DNA of 64,000 bases from Membranipora membranacea (taxonomy: Eukaryota > Bryozoa > Gymnolaemata > Cheilostomatida > Membraniporidae): assembly GCA_914767715.1 (NCBI GenBank), contig OU612066.1:24278283-24342282 (forward strand). The letters run 5' to 3'. The first letter of the stretch is position 1, and each line of letters opens with the position of its first letter. Below, in pieces: positions 50,401 to 61,729 of the stretch. The notes beneath the pieces were generated by a model. That model saw only the letters and a program-made list of their open reading frames with translations. It searched no databases and was not told where the DNA came from. The position numbers were made by a program, and so were the translations under genes.

Positions 50401-53343
50401 GCAGCAGCAGCGGCACGGCATTATGGGCATCAGAGAAAGCAGCGATAGTGGAGTGTAAAGTGCCTCTCATGATAACATATCAGTTCAAATATTAGAAAAT
50501 TGGCTCATTAAAAATTAATGACTCCCGTTATCATACCTCAACAATGCCAACACACTGATTCATCATTGAAAGGGGATTGATTCGCCCTTTTTTCAGTGGC
50601 ACTGCCCAATTTCGTAATCCGCTACCTAGGAGAGGGTTAATTTTGGTTTCTAATAACCCGAAAACCTGGGAGGGTCAACAATAAATGCAAAGACCTGTAA
50701 CCAATCAAGTGTTCAAAGCATGCAGGGGTTGAGCAGTAAGTTGTGAGATGTCAGAAGCAGTATGTCAGCTGATTATAACAAGACGGTGACCAGTCGGGGC
50801 CAATTATCGCAACCTGGTCATCCCATTTTTATCCACTGAACCAGAATACCTAATGCTCGGGGATTTTCACATGAATCCAGAGTTGACAGGCAAAAGCGAG
50901 GTCGATATAAACTGGGTCTATCAATTTTACTCACCAATAAAATGAGAAGACGGCCATTTTGTTGGTATTCCTAGATAAGGTTAGTAAAGAGCAGGAAATT
51001 AAGCACAGCACGAATCACAGAAAAGCAGTGACAGCCTATATTGATGCTTACATCAGCTATACATCTATCTATAGTCTAGGTGCCCAGACTTTGGTGCATA
51101 TGGCGGTACTGCACTCTACTACCACTTGGTGCACCAAAGGCTGGGCCCCTAGACCATCGCCTAACCTACCACGTCATGAAAATCACTAGCAAAGCTACAA
51201 GGCTCGAGCATGAATTTATTTAAGTTTTTTTGATAAATTTGAGGATTTGAGTTGATCATCAGAATTAGGGTTCGCCAACGTGCATCAATTTTAATGATTT
51301 TGTATAGAGATCAGATTTTGATGAAGTTGGTGTAATTTGCCACCAGTTACTCTAGTTTATATATAGCCTCAGGAAATATGTAATAAATATCCTTGCTAAT
51401 ACAATCACATCAGCCTAAGACTTCCAAAGAACATTGTATTATGAGATGTCCTTTGATATTGTATACATTACAGATGTGACATACCATTGTACGAGGGCAG
51501 CCCGCCAGAGGGAGGGCCGTTTACACTGCTGAATGGTGATTGGCCGTCATGTACCATATACAAACGACTTCGGTCCTTCTTACGCTTCTTCTGCACATTC
51601 CTGTAAAATAAAACAGGTTGAAATAAGTACTGTAACATTTGCAAAAAAAACCAGAATAATGAGAGCAAAAATGGGCTGACAATGATTGGTACAAAGTGTT
51701 ATGTAGGCTGCTATCTTTGCCAAATACTACCTGTCAGTAAAATTTAATAACAATCTGATTTTGAGAGCTGCTCTCTGAAAGGCAGGTGTTAGGAAATTCT
51801 CCTTCAAACTAATTGCAAAACTCATTTCACATTTTCCAATCTCAGCTATTTCAGTAATAAGACTATCCAATTGTTAAATTTTGCAACTTTACAGTTTACA
51901 CTTATTCAGTTACATACAACATATTAGTTACAAGTGTAAGGGGTATTGAAAAGTTCAGATTGTTCGGAGAGCAAAAGTTATTCAAAATACCATATTCCTG
52001 TTGGCTACTCATTCAAATGTATGGTATATGGTATTAATATCTGTGTCTGGACCTTCTTTTTGCAATCACATTTAGTTGTTGGGATATAGAAATTGAAGCC
52101 ATTTTAAAAATATCGATCACTTTATATCAACTATACCGCAGGGATTACATTGGCTACAAAAATTCCGTTGCTGGGGCTGCAGACATTGCACACCTTCACA
52201 CAGTTAGGGTAGCACTGTACTAGTATACACCTTTGCCACGCGGCCACCTCGAAAAAAGTGTACTCTGTACTATATAGATCAGATATTCAGTCTGATTATA
52301 GCCTGTCAGTCAATGGGAAGTACTGACTAACACCAGCAGCCACAAATCTGGGAGGTTCTGCGCCAAGTCCAGATATGATTTACATTATGATAACTAGAGT
52401 ATATATCTGGTGTTTATAAAATGTATGATATAACACACTGGCTGTTAGTGTATCAATATAGTCCAGTATGATGTTCACTTTCAGTCCAGTGCGCTGTCTC
52501 AATACTGTGCTGTCAACGCCCCCCACCCTATTAAAATTCATTGTTGAAAAAAGAATCTTTTTTAATTTCTCTATCCTCTGTGCAACTGTTGAAATGTAAG
52601 CTTCTAGGAGTGTTATTTGCAACCACATGATTCTGTAAATCAGAGACTAATATTTGATCACTAGAAAATCTCAATGCACTGATCCTGGTATATTTAGATG
52701 TACTGTTTTCAGTTTATATGATAATACAAATATTTGAAACGGATCAGATCCAAAAGCAAATAATGTTTGTTTGAAGGGATGAAAACGATGTCCTGTAGAG
52801 TATTTTGCAATCATAATTATATGGACTGCAAAGAAATCCCACATGGCACCAGCCTTCATCCCTGTCTGACCAATAACTATTCTATTTGAGATTTCTTGAA
52901 AAATTGAATTTTGGGTACGTACGTAGTTCACAGTAGTTCCGAGACATAGTTAGTGGAATATTGTTCTCCAGGTACTTTTTATCTGATAACCGATTCCTAA
53001 CCACATATCAACAATTCATAATTTTCATGAGAATCCCATTATAATTCCCCAGAAAGAACACCAGCATGATGTTTTCAATGGCCGGGAGGCCGTCCGACGG
53101 GGGCTACAGTCTGGGGGGCTCAGACTAGCACGATGTCTGTGTATTCAGTTAGATGCTGCCAGACTTACCTGCACCATATGGTGATAGCCACAATGCTGAC
53201 TATGAGGAGTATAGTAGCTACCACTGATATACCGACTATCAGTCCCAGTGTGTTAGCAGGTATCACCACTGAGCTGCCATTTCTCTGTGTCGTAGTCGTC
53301 GACATCTCAGCTAAAGTGTGGTATCTATTGGTGTTCAGCAGGC
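44471..53343 (-). CDS. Single-pass membrane protein with long cytoplasmic tail, 3' part of gene
   Basis: Five minus-strand exons join in frame: 53169-53343, 51485-51600, 48763-49643, 47055-47196 and terminal 44471-44529 (stop TGA). The first holds a juxtamembrane Thr/Ser stretch (MSTTTTQRNGSS), a hydrophobic segment (LGLIVGISVVATILLIVSIV and following) and then a basic stop-transfer run (KKRKKDR). The 293-codon central exon is Pro/Asn/Gln-rich, with LYEKLTDTIHEHKGRPLYVC, DIIGKTRVGDWLVRPR and a KPKRKNNSSKKRKAPPKP basic tract. The protein ends QYDTEEERF. The orientation is type I (ectodomain upstream, tail of about 400 aa). I do not recognise the family. The ectodomain exons lie above 53.4 kb or outside the window, so this model is incomplete at its 5' end. 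Confidence 0.75.
45020..45075 (-). repeat. tRNA-like fragment (SINE head) in the last intron of the membrane-protein gene
   Basis: Minus-strand reading shows AATAGCTCAGTGTGAATCGG (A-box-like) and GGTTCGAATCC (a B-box consensus, 45026-45036) about 20 bp apart. It is too short and unpaired for a tRNA gene. I call it a SINE or tRNA fossil. Confidence 0.4.
48410..48515. repeat. MITE copy, GATCCAATTTGCC family
   Basis: AACTTGATCCAATTTTCCCAC is followed by GATCCCATTCTACTGGGGCG and the inverted CAAGGCAATTTGTATCAGACTTG. It is the same element as at 33395-33555 and 53935-54046, here in an intron of the minus-strand membrane-protein gene. Confidence 0.55.
51072..51158. repeat. Short MITE-like hairpin
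   Basis: GTCTAGGTGCCCAGACTTTG is mirrored by CAAAGGCTGGGCCCCTAGAC around TGCATATGGCGG. It is about 87 bp and lies in an intron of the minus-strand gene. Confidence 0.6.
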
Positions 53344-53934
53344 CTATCAAACAAAATAATATCATGTAGTTTATAAAATTGAAATAAGCAGAAGCAGTAT
53401 GTCAATCCTGTTCTCTAAGAGTTAAGAGAATGCTCAGAACAGGATTAGATGGAGAAGTTTAATTTAGATAGACAGGCATCCGCTACCCGACCAGGACAGA
53501 GCGGGGATAAGTGAGTGTAGTGTGGAGTAATGGACAAGTCTCGAGAGTGTCTATCTCGACGAGACAGTGTCTCGAGGGGACAAGTCTCACGAGACCGAGA
53601 CTTTGCTATCACCAGTGTGGAGTATGTGAGGAGTAGGTCAATAGCAACTATGTCCCGTTGGTTTAAATTATTATGTTTCAATAGTAGAAAAAAAAGTGTG
53701 AGAATATGTTCCAGTAGGCCCTACAGTCAAGGGGGCCGGCTTGCAAATTCAATATCTTATTATTCTAGAAGTATATCCAATTTTTGGGTTGGTAAAAAGG
53801 AAAAACAAACTTTGGAGGGTTGGTTGAGTGGCAGGTACTCAAGTTGAGTTTATAACAATGACTGATTACCTTAAATTTGAAAATTAAATTTAATATTAAT
53901 TTTTCCATTAGCATCCAAAAACCCCACCCTCTAA

Positions 53935-54046
53935 CAAGTTTGATTCAATTTTTCCAGCAGTCCTGTCCTCCCCATTCTACTGGTGAGCCTGCCAGCAACT
54001 CAACCCTAAATGCAGGCAAATTGGATCATGCTTGATCTAACTCAAG
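53935..54046. repeat. MITE copy, GATCCAATTTGCC family (third)
   Basis: AAGTTTGATTCAATTTTTCC, then CCCCATTCTACTGGTGAGCC and finally GCAGGCAAATTGGATCATGC mirror one another as in the other two copies. It lies upstream of the transmembrane exon. Confidence 0.55.
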
Positions 54047-57000
54047 CCCTGACAAGAACACCAGATGGATTCATCATTGGAACATTTTGAGTACCATTTC
54101 GTTGTCCATAACCGTTTGTTGGCCTTGAATTTCACATGCCTTTGACCCAGTATGGCGTACTGTCACAAATGACATGGCTAGCATTTTGATATAGAGTTCT
54201 AGGTCATCAACATCTCTCATCATCAAAGCATTCTGACATCAAATAAATGAATGAATACACCCAAAATTGCCTTGGGCCAACATCTATTCAAAAGTGAATT
54301 TTTAATCATCCAAATAATTTTAATCTCATGAGTTGTATACTTAATGATTAATCATTCATTATTTGGCATCACTTACACGACTGAGATTGAACATTTATAT
54401 TTATTGACCATTTTCCAGGGTATTCATCTTCTCAGAAAATCCCGATGTTTGTGAATTTCTCCTGTTCATTTCGCTGGAGACAATAATATGTCATAGCAGC
54501 ACCCGGTGACCTGATTCGAAAATTCCAGTCGCTTTATCTTAGTCCATTCTGAATATTTGCAAATGAATGGCAATCAGCATCACTTGTATCACTGAGTAAA
54601 CACAAGAGTGAGCGCTAACACACACAAGTAAATAGTCTATCTCTCCTACCTATTGCCAACACCCTAATTCGTAATCAAATACTTCCATCAAAGCGGCGGA
54701 ATCGCAGCAGATTGGCCTAGCAAATTTTGATACAATCAGTGTGTGCTTGCGAACAGCCATCTTGTGCTAGGCCTATCGGGACAGAAATATATTTTGCTAA
54801 AAATATGAATTTAAAAAAACTGACATGATAGTGTACTTTTTATAGGTTATATTGCCGAAGTACCTTACATGGTTGAGAAAAGTAACATAACGAGAACTTT
54901 TGCGTCTCTAGACTTGCTCAATTGTGAAAAGTTAGTCGACCATCATCAACCCAACTGTTGCAGTAGTATTCTGGGAAAGTTCTATGATCAATCATTGAAT
55001 TTTGGATATCAATGGCCACGATCATTCATTGTTCAGGAGTACAATAGTGTTATTTACAATGCCATTGATTTACCAGTAGGCCATTGTATATAAATGTTAC
55101 TACTCATTCAAACAAAAACTGACCAGAGGTAATGATAATAATCAATAAGGTGATCTCAATAAAAAAAGAAGTGAGAATTGATAACAAAAGGATGGTTTGT
55201 TTGACATCACAGCGTAATCTTGGCAGCAGTGCAATTCTCTTGCTTTACGCTACATACCAGACTCCCAGTGATCTTGAACCTCATTAACTTTTTTTAATAT
55301 ATTTAAATGAGTCCCACCCACACCCCATACTGTTCCAGAGCTTGTTAAACACCCGCACACTGATTTTGATGCTCCAAATAAGAGCTGCTTTGAAAATCTT
55401 AGCCGAGATAACCATGGCAAACCGTTTACATAATTATAGCTTTCATAGCCACTTTCACTTTGATCGCATTACTGCTTTATTATAAAGATGACCAATTGTG
55501 AACATCTTGTGCACCCAGCTGATTGACACTGATTACTGTGTATCAATTGCCATAATTTATCTAACTGCTGACCTGGCCAAAAGGTTAACTTGAGAAAGTG
55601 AAAATTATCGGAAATCGTAATAAATAATTGCAGACAGCTAACTAGAACGTTATTTTAAATTGAGGACTGTATTGTTAAGTTATTAAAACTGAATTAATTG
55701 AAATTGAAATGGTTTGGTTTTGGCTGTGTTATTATTTTGAAATTGCTAATTGATATGTGTAAAAGTACATCTACAAGACTGAGATGTCGGTTGAGGCAAA
55801 CTGGCCGGTGGGTTCATGCCCCAAACCGCCTGACCAAGAGTGACACATGTGTAACCACTGGAATTGTCATAGTATAGTGACAGCACAACATAGCCTACAT
55901 ATATGCCCCTGTATTTGGCTAATTATACAATACACACAACACACAATATATATATATATATATATTAGCATATTGGCATAGGTTCCACCCGTGGGCTTGC
56001 AAGTGTGCTTACTTTGACTAGGTTCAGTAGCAGCAGATGGTGGCAGGTTCTAAAATCTGCCACCTTACACGCGTAAAACTGAAATCCTCAGAAGTCATAT
56101 GCCAGTCACAACAGTGCACTGACCACACCCAGGCCAGTCAGTTATGACTGAGCTGAGGAGGGCAAGCAGCTTCCAATCCTTCCACAACTGTTATAAATAG
56201 TTATTTCTCAGTCTTACCTTGGAAGTACACCTTGTATAAAGATATCTGATCAGCTACTAAAATAATCATTACCTGATGTGACCAAAAGTTTTAGATTTTG
56301 AAACAAGCCACAATTTTCTGTGTGAGGTCAATTCTAAGTAATTCAAATAGAAATTAATTCATATTGTGAATGAATGGTATTAGATTTTACCTGGTTATGC
56401 TCTCTCAGATAACATCTCCACATAGCATTTACCCTGATAACTGTCTCTATTTAGAAGATTTGATTGAGGGTACAAGAAGTAATTCAAATATCCTGGTCAG
56501 AGTTAGTTCTGATTGAGTTTGCTACCTACAAACAATTATTTACACAGCCTGTTCACATAGTTTAGCGCTTTATTACGTCATGAATAGGTGGAGCTTATAA
56601 TAGACCTAAAATTATGAGGAAAATAAATAGGAAAGTTATGGTAATAATGCTACTCATTATGGTAATTATAAAGTGTACTATATATGGCGGGATATTTCCC
56701 ACATGTGGAAAATGTGATGAAGAAGAAGAAAACTTTTCTTGCAAAGACATTTCTGCTATGCTGGTTAGTATTTGAGCAAATGCTTGCTCAATAAACCTAA
56801 GGGTCCAATTTGCATTGACAGTGCTAGATCTGGACTATGTGTATATGGTTTTTCTGTATCATGCTGTTGTTGAAAAGGAAATCCAAAATACACAACAGCA
56901 GGTTAGAAGTCACCAAGGAGGAACAGAACTCCTTGGTCCAACTCACAATTCTCCCTGAACTCACTCAGCTGACATGAAACTGTTTATCTGTAATAGTCAA

Positions 57001-57605
57001 ACATACACTTGTACAGGTTTTAATGTAGGCATGGTTGGCCCTAATTTGTAAGGCAGCCTATATTCCCAGTCCATTCCCCTTATTATTATAGTATAATAAT
57101 AATAATAATAAAAATAACCAGGCCAGGAGTGTGCAGCAATAAAGCAGCTTGTACCATAGGACTACCATAGGAAATGCAGTAGTCTTATGGCTTGTACCGT
57201 AAGTCCAATCCGACACTCGAGTGTTCTAAGACGTGTGGCAGGTGCTGTATGTATAGGACATGTGTTATGCTAAAAATGTGTCTGGTAAATAAATGGCCAT
57301 CCGCCACACATCTCTGTAAAATCCCCATCTGCTTAATACCCATCTGGCAATGCAAAGTGTGACTGTCACAAACCCACCAGGTGGTTGCCAAATAGACATC
57401 CGGTTGACACTTGGACATCCATGGGTTGTTTTAACCCTGTTGTTATGGATATGTTTACAAGCACTTTAGCTGCCCATTCCGATCAAGGGTAGAGCACCAA
57501 TTGTCTATGAAGGTCTGGTTCCTTTGTCTAGAGTTAATTATCATTTGTATTTTGTCACTGCTGTAATAGTCCATCGATCTCTCAATGCTTGTCTGGTTGT
57601 TTTAG
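54047..57605. other. Region upstream of the transmembrane exon; only weak exon candidates
   Basis: This is AT-rich sequence with an (AT)n run near 55947-55967. Two tiny minus-strand exon candidates at 56218-56253 and 56273-56317 are listed separately. I found no ectodomain exon of normal size, so the rest of the membrane-protein gene is either further right, outside the window, or too diverged for me to recognise. Confidence 0.35.
56218..56317 (-). other. Two possible micro-exons of the membrane-protein ectodomain
   Basis: Minus-strand 56273-56317 (45 nt) and 56218-56253 (36 nt) have GT donors and AG acceptors. They share phase 1 with the transmembrane exon at 53169-53343. Joined in order they read ENCGLFQNLKLLVTS, ADQISLYKVYFQG and then LLNTNRYHTLAEM with no stop. 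The 19-bp gap between them is too short for an intron, so at most one may be real or they may be alternatives. This is suggestive only. Confidence 0.2.
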
Positions 57606-57935
57606 GTTAAAGACTTAGTTTGAGGCTGCTACTTTGTATCACATCTTATTCTCCATATTTTACTCTATCATGTGAGCGATTTCCAGCTTTAGAATCCAAA
57701 TATTGAGGAAGGCCTCTCAAACTTCCAGGGTGATCACCTTCAATTGGCATTGGGAATCAGCGGGCACACCATGTGGGGCTTCACAACGCGTCATACTTAT
57801 TATGAGTTATTGCACTAATAATCACCCAGATAGGATGATGATTAAAATTCAGACCTAGGTGGGACTCGAACCTGGTTCCTTCATACCGGCTGACAACATC
57901 GATACCATCGCACCACTAGGTCCAGCTCTATGAGA
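57606..57935 (-). repeat. tRNA-derived SINE (family 2), minus-strand copy of a head-to-head pair
   Basis: The minus-strand tRNA-like head CCTAGTGGTGCGATGG and GGTTCGAGTCC (about 57848-57922) is followed by a body of about 250 bp running down to 57606 (contains GTATGACGCGTTGTGAAGCC and CGATTTCCAGCTTTAGAATCC in the appropriate order on the minus strand). The partner copy on the other strand is at 57940-58255. Confidence 0.7.
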
Positions 57936-57939
57936 CTGT

Positions 57940-58255
57940 AGACAATATAGCTAAGCGTTAGCGACGTTGCCTGCATGGCCATTGGGACCTGGGTTCGAGA
58001 ACCTCTATATCCCTGAACATTTTGATCATCATCGTATCTATTACTATGTCATAATAAGTATGACGCGCTGTGACGTCCCACACGGTGTGCCAGCTGATTC
58101 TTAATGCCGATAGACTGCCGTCACCTTGAAAGTGTGAGAGGCCATAACTTCCTCAATATTTGGATTCTAAAGCTGGAAATCGCTCACATGATAGAATATA
58201 ATATGGATAATAAGATGTGATACAATATAGCAGCCTCAAACTAACTCTTTAAACT
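57940..58255 (+). repeat. tRNA-derived SINE (family 2), plus-strand copy of a head-to-head pair
   Basis: The tRNA-like head is GCTAAGCGTTAGCGACG then GGGTTCGAGAACC. The body matches the inverted neighbour through ATAAGTATGACGCGCTGTGA, TTCCTCAATATTTGGATTC and TTGTATCACATC to the common end near 58250. Together the pair forms a palindrome of about 650 bp with the two heads in the centre. Confidence 0.7.
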
Positions 58256-58259
58256 GGTT

Positions 58260-61200
58260 GTTCCAAATCTCCATTAATTCTCAATTGTCTGTCAGTTGAC
58301 TAGATAGATATTTCGTAATTTTCTTATATCTCATGTTGACTTTGATCTCTCCTTGTGGTGTAATCTTTAGACGGGCACTTGGGGTCGAGACACAAGAACT
58401 AGTGATTGGCGGGATCTGGAGAATATGATAGGTTGTAATTTGTTCCATACTATCAGAAGCTGCCTTTGATATTTACCTCGAAAGGTAATGGCTACATCTA
58501 TGTTAATGGATCTCACATTTCTGTTCTACTATTAACTTACCTGGCTTAGCTCACTCCCTTAACTGATGATCCTGAATGATAAGGGGGAATTTTGCCTCAT
58601 CCTTGAATAAATTTTATTGGTATTAATATGAATAAGACCTCCAAATGATTGACCATCTTGAGCCAATATTAGGAGCTTATACTAGCTTCTAAATTGTATT
58701 AATTTTCAATGCAAAGTAGCTTCAATTGTGTTGACTGTGGCCTATGTGATGTCCATTTTTAGTACACAAAAAGTAGCCTTGCTTGGGGTAGTATAACTGA
58801 GATCAAACTAATATTGAGCTTCATTTTACCTGTAGTTTAAAAATGGACGAATGTAACTCTTTGAGACGCGTAATGGACAGAGGTCAACATCTGATTGACA
58901 AGTGCTGCTAAAGTTGGCAGGAAAGAGTGCTGGTTAAATACCTTTGTGACCTGGAGTTCTGTCGGATGCACTCAAAAACGAAGCAGGTGAATTACAACAT
59001 CCAATATTCAACATTATATTTCAAATTGTGTCATAGTTAGAACATACATTGTTTTATATAAGGTGTAGTAGTGTCTCTAGATTGTGAGAGTTGATATAAA
59101 TGGTATATGTATGGACGCTGACATCGATCATTTGGTAGCACAGTTGTTTTAGGGGAACTAAGCTGAAGGCGCAGACTTATAAAATATGCATCCACTCATA
59201 TTATAATAGCCTTGATCACATGTTTGAAGTTTTCCTATCAATGTCAGAGAAAAGATAATTCCTAAAATATGCAATGCAAATCCTTGAGGTCCCAAACTGC
59301 CTGATTGATCAGTGCTCATTTAATGGTAACAATCAACATAGATATGATGTTTTACCCAATGAAGTACTTGTGTCATGTGATAACTACATTCTTTCTCCAT
59401 CCAATCTGATTGCTGGTGTTGATGAGGACAGATTGTAATAATTCACGTTTTAAAAAAATATAAAATCCAATCGCGTCCCAACCATATATCAAAGCTTTAT
59501 CGTTGCAAATATGGATTATTATTTTCACACCTTTTTTCCCTTTTTGATAGTTAAATTTTAATAGTTTGCTCCCCACCTAATCGTGTCTGAATCAGAGTAT
59601 GCATTTCAGTCTGCTTATGATTTTAGCTGTGCTATTAGAGATGGGAACTTAGACGGTCTGACAGGAAATCAGACGGAAATTGGGGATGTTTTAATGCTGA
59701 TGTACGTTAAGGTAAGCACAAAGGAATTTGATTCTTACAGCGATAGATAAGAGTACCAAAATTAAAGATAATTGGCATTAACTCGCATCTCATGAGCAAA
59801 CTTTCATCATGTAATGGAAAAAAACAACATGCATCTTTTTCGATCTTTCAAGAAAGCATATATCTTTATGTCTGGTTACTTACTTAATTAGCCTGCATGT
59901 CTAGTTCATAGTGAACTTTGATGTAAAAGGTTGCGATTATGAAGAATCGTGGTCGCTCATTGGTTGCTTAGATATTTATTGTATCTCTTAGGCTTCCCTA
60001 TATGGATGAGCGGTGGCTAATTTGTAACATGATCCCTTGCTTAATTACGCTACCCTGCTGACTGAAACATCAACCATTAAGGGAGGTTACTGAGCCAACC
60101 TCAACCAGGCACATCATATGTGGTGGACCTTAGGCTAAAGGTAATGTAATTTTCTATGCGCACCTCCTACAATAATAATTTATAATGCCCACCATCTAAC
60201 CATCCTCTCGCTAAGTGTTATTTTAATTAAGAACTTTCGCAAGCCGCTGCTTCGTTAAACAATCTCAATAACCAACAATTCTTTGGTTTATTACAGTAAT
60301 CTTAATTACCGGTATATTTATTGCTGTCCTGATCAACTGCTTAGCTGTGTTACCTAGTCTGCTTGTTAGTAGGCTGGGCCTAGGGCTATAACTTAGTTTT
60401 TATTGGGACGCTGACTGGTTTCGTTGGACAATCACTTTCTCAGCTCTCATTCTAGGAGGATATAGCTATCAGTGTGTTGTGTCAGTCGAGTGTCTACCAG
60501 CCTCTCTCAGTACCAAGGATTTCTTGTTAAGACGTGTTTTACCATCAGGAGCTGGAATAACCCATCTGTACCATAACCATCTAATCATCATCTAAGTCTA
60601 ACTCTAAATGTAAGTAATTCTCAGTATTGATCTCGTTTATATTTGTGCCGTTGCTTATACAATAGTGGTAACTTTATCTTGGTAAAAAAAGCCTTTACTC
60701 TAGATATCCGTCAGCTATCGTTCTGTAAAATAAGGAATCCATTGGCGTTTTGGATATGTTCACTAAGCATATAACAAGTATGATATCAATTCAATCTGAC
60801 AGTCAGAATATAGATATTTCTGTGCTTTTTGACTATTGGCATAACTTACTGCTTGACAACAGACTCTACTCTCACGCTTTCAACTATTTTGTCCATGAAC
60901 AGGGAAATCAGCTAACCATTGAAAAAACCTGAAAAAGCTCAGGATGGGCAGGGACTTGAGATATGCATGGTGGACCTTTATTTTTTCAGTGTTTATTAGG
61001 CTGAATTGGTCAATTGAAAGCTGCAACAAATAAGCGCAGAATTGGATAATATCTCAAAAAGCAGTTCTTTGTCTGACCAATGGCTGATGGCTAGATAATA
61101 CCCTTCCGATCCAGAAACTTGCATCATTATTGTCTGCCCTAAATCGATGAATCAAAAAGGGGCTGCTTTTTGTGTTTATTCAAACAAAAGACTCTCTTGG

Positions 61201-61700
61201 CATCAATTAGTTCATACGGTGATATCATTCCAGTATACTTAGATAGATATTTAGGGTACAAGTTTCATAGGGCGAATGTAAAAGTTAACATTGTTAAGCC
61301 AATTAGGTAATCTGTATAAACAGTTCCTGAGGTAGTCTTGCTCATGTGCTAAGCTGTTTATAAGTGAGGCGATTTGTATCAGGATAACAGATAACATAGT
61401 TGGAAACAATTGGGGTAAAATGATGAATTTGAAGGGCTTGATTTTTCCGTTCCAATTATCAGTGAAAACCAGACCTCTGGACTTTGTGTAGACTTTTAAT
61501 GAGATTGGGTTTGGATGCAATAAGTGTCAGGTTTTTTTACCCTCGAAGACCACAGAATTCTCCGTTCAATCTTTGATGTGGTTACCGCCCAAAAAAACTG
61601 ACTGATATCTTAGCGTTTAACTTGGAAGGACAACGCAAAACATTGATATTCAAAAACTAAGAATGTAGTCTGGAGTTTGATGTTATGGCTGACTTCAACT
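58260..61700. other. Gene-poor region, possible non-coding first exon near 60.4-60.6 kb
   Basis: No protein exon convinces me. A clean donor, AACTCTAAATGTAAGTAATT, at 60599-60618 could end a non-coding first exon of the plus-strand gene that starts translation at 61739. The segment before it has no long open frame. Nothing else is recognised. Confidence 0.3.
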
Positions 61701-61729
61701 TGATCCTCATAAGTATTTTCTGTTTTTAG

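Noticed and set aside
53520-53600. CTCGAGA-rich palindromes as a regulatory site
   Set aside because: Only imperfect local symmetry, with no repeat elsewhere and no recognisable binding motif.
56395-56465. Further upstream exon of the membrane-protein gene
   Set aside because: The frame open at its donor is phase 0 and does not match the phase 1 required downstream; phase 1 meets a stop.
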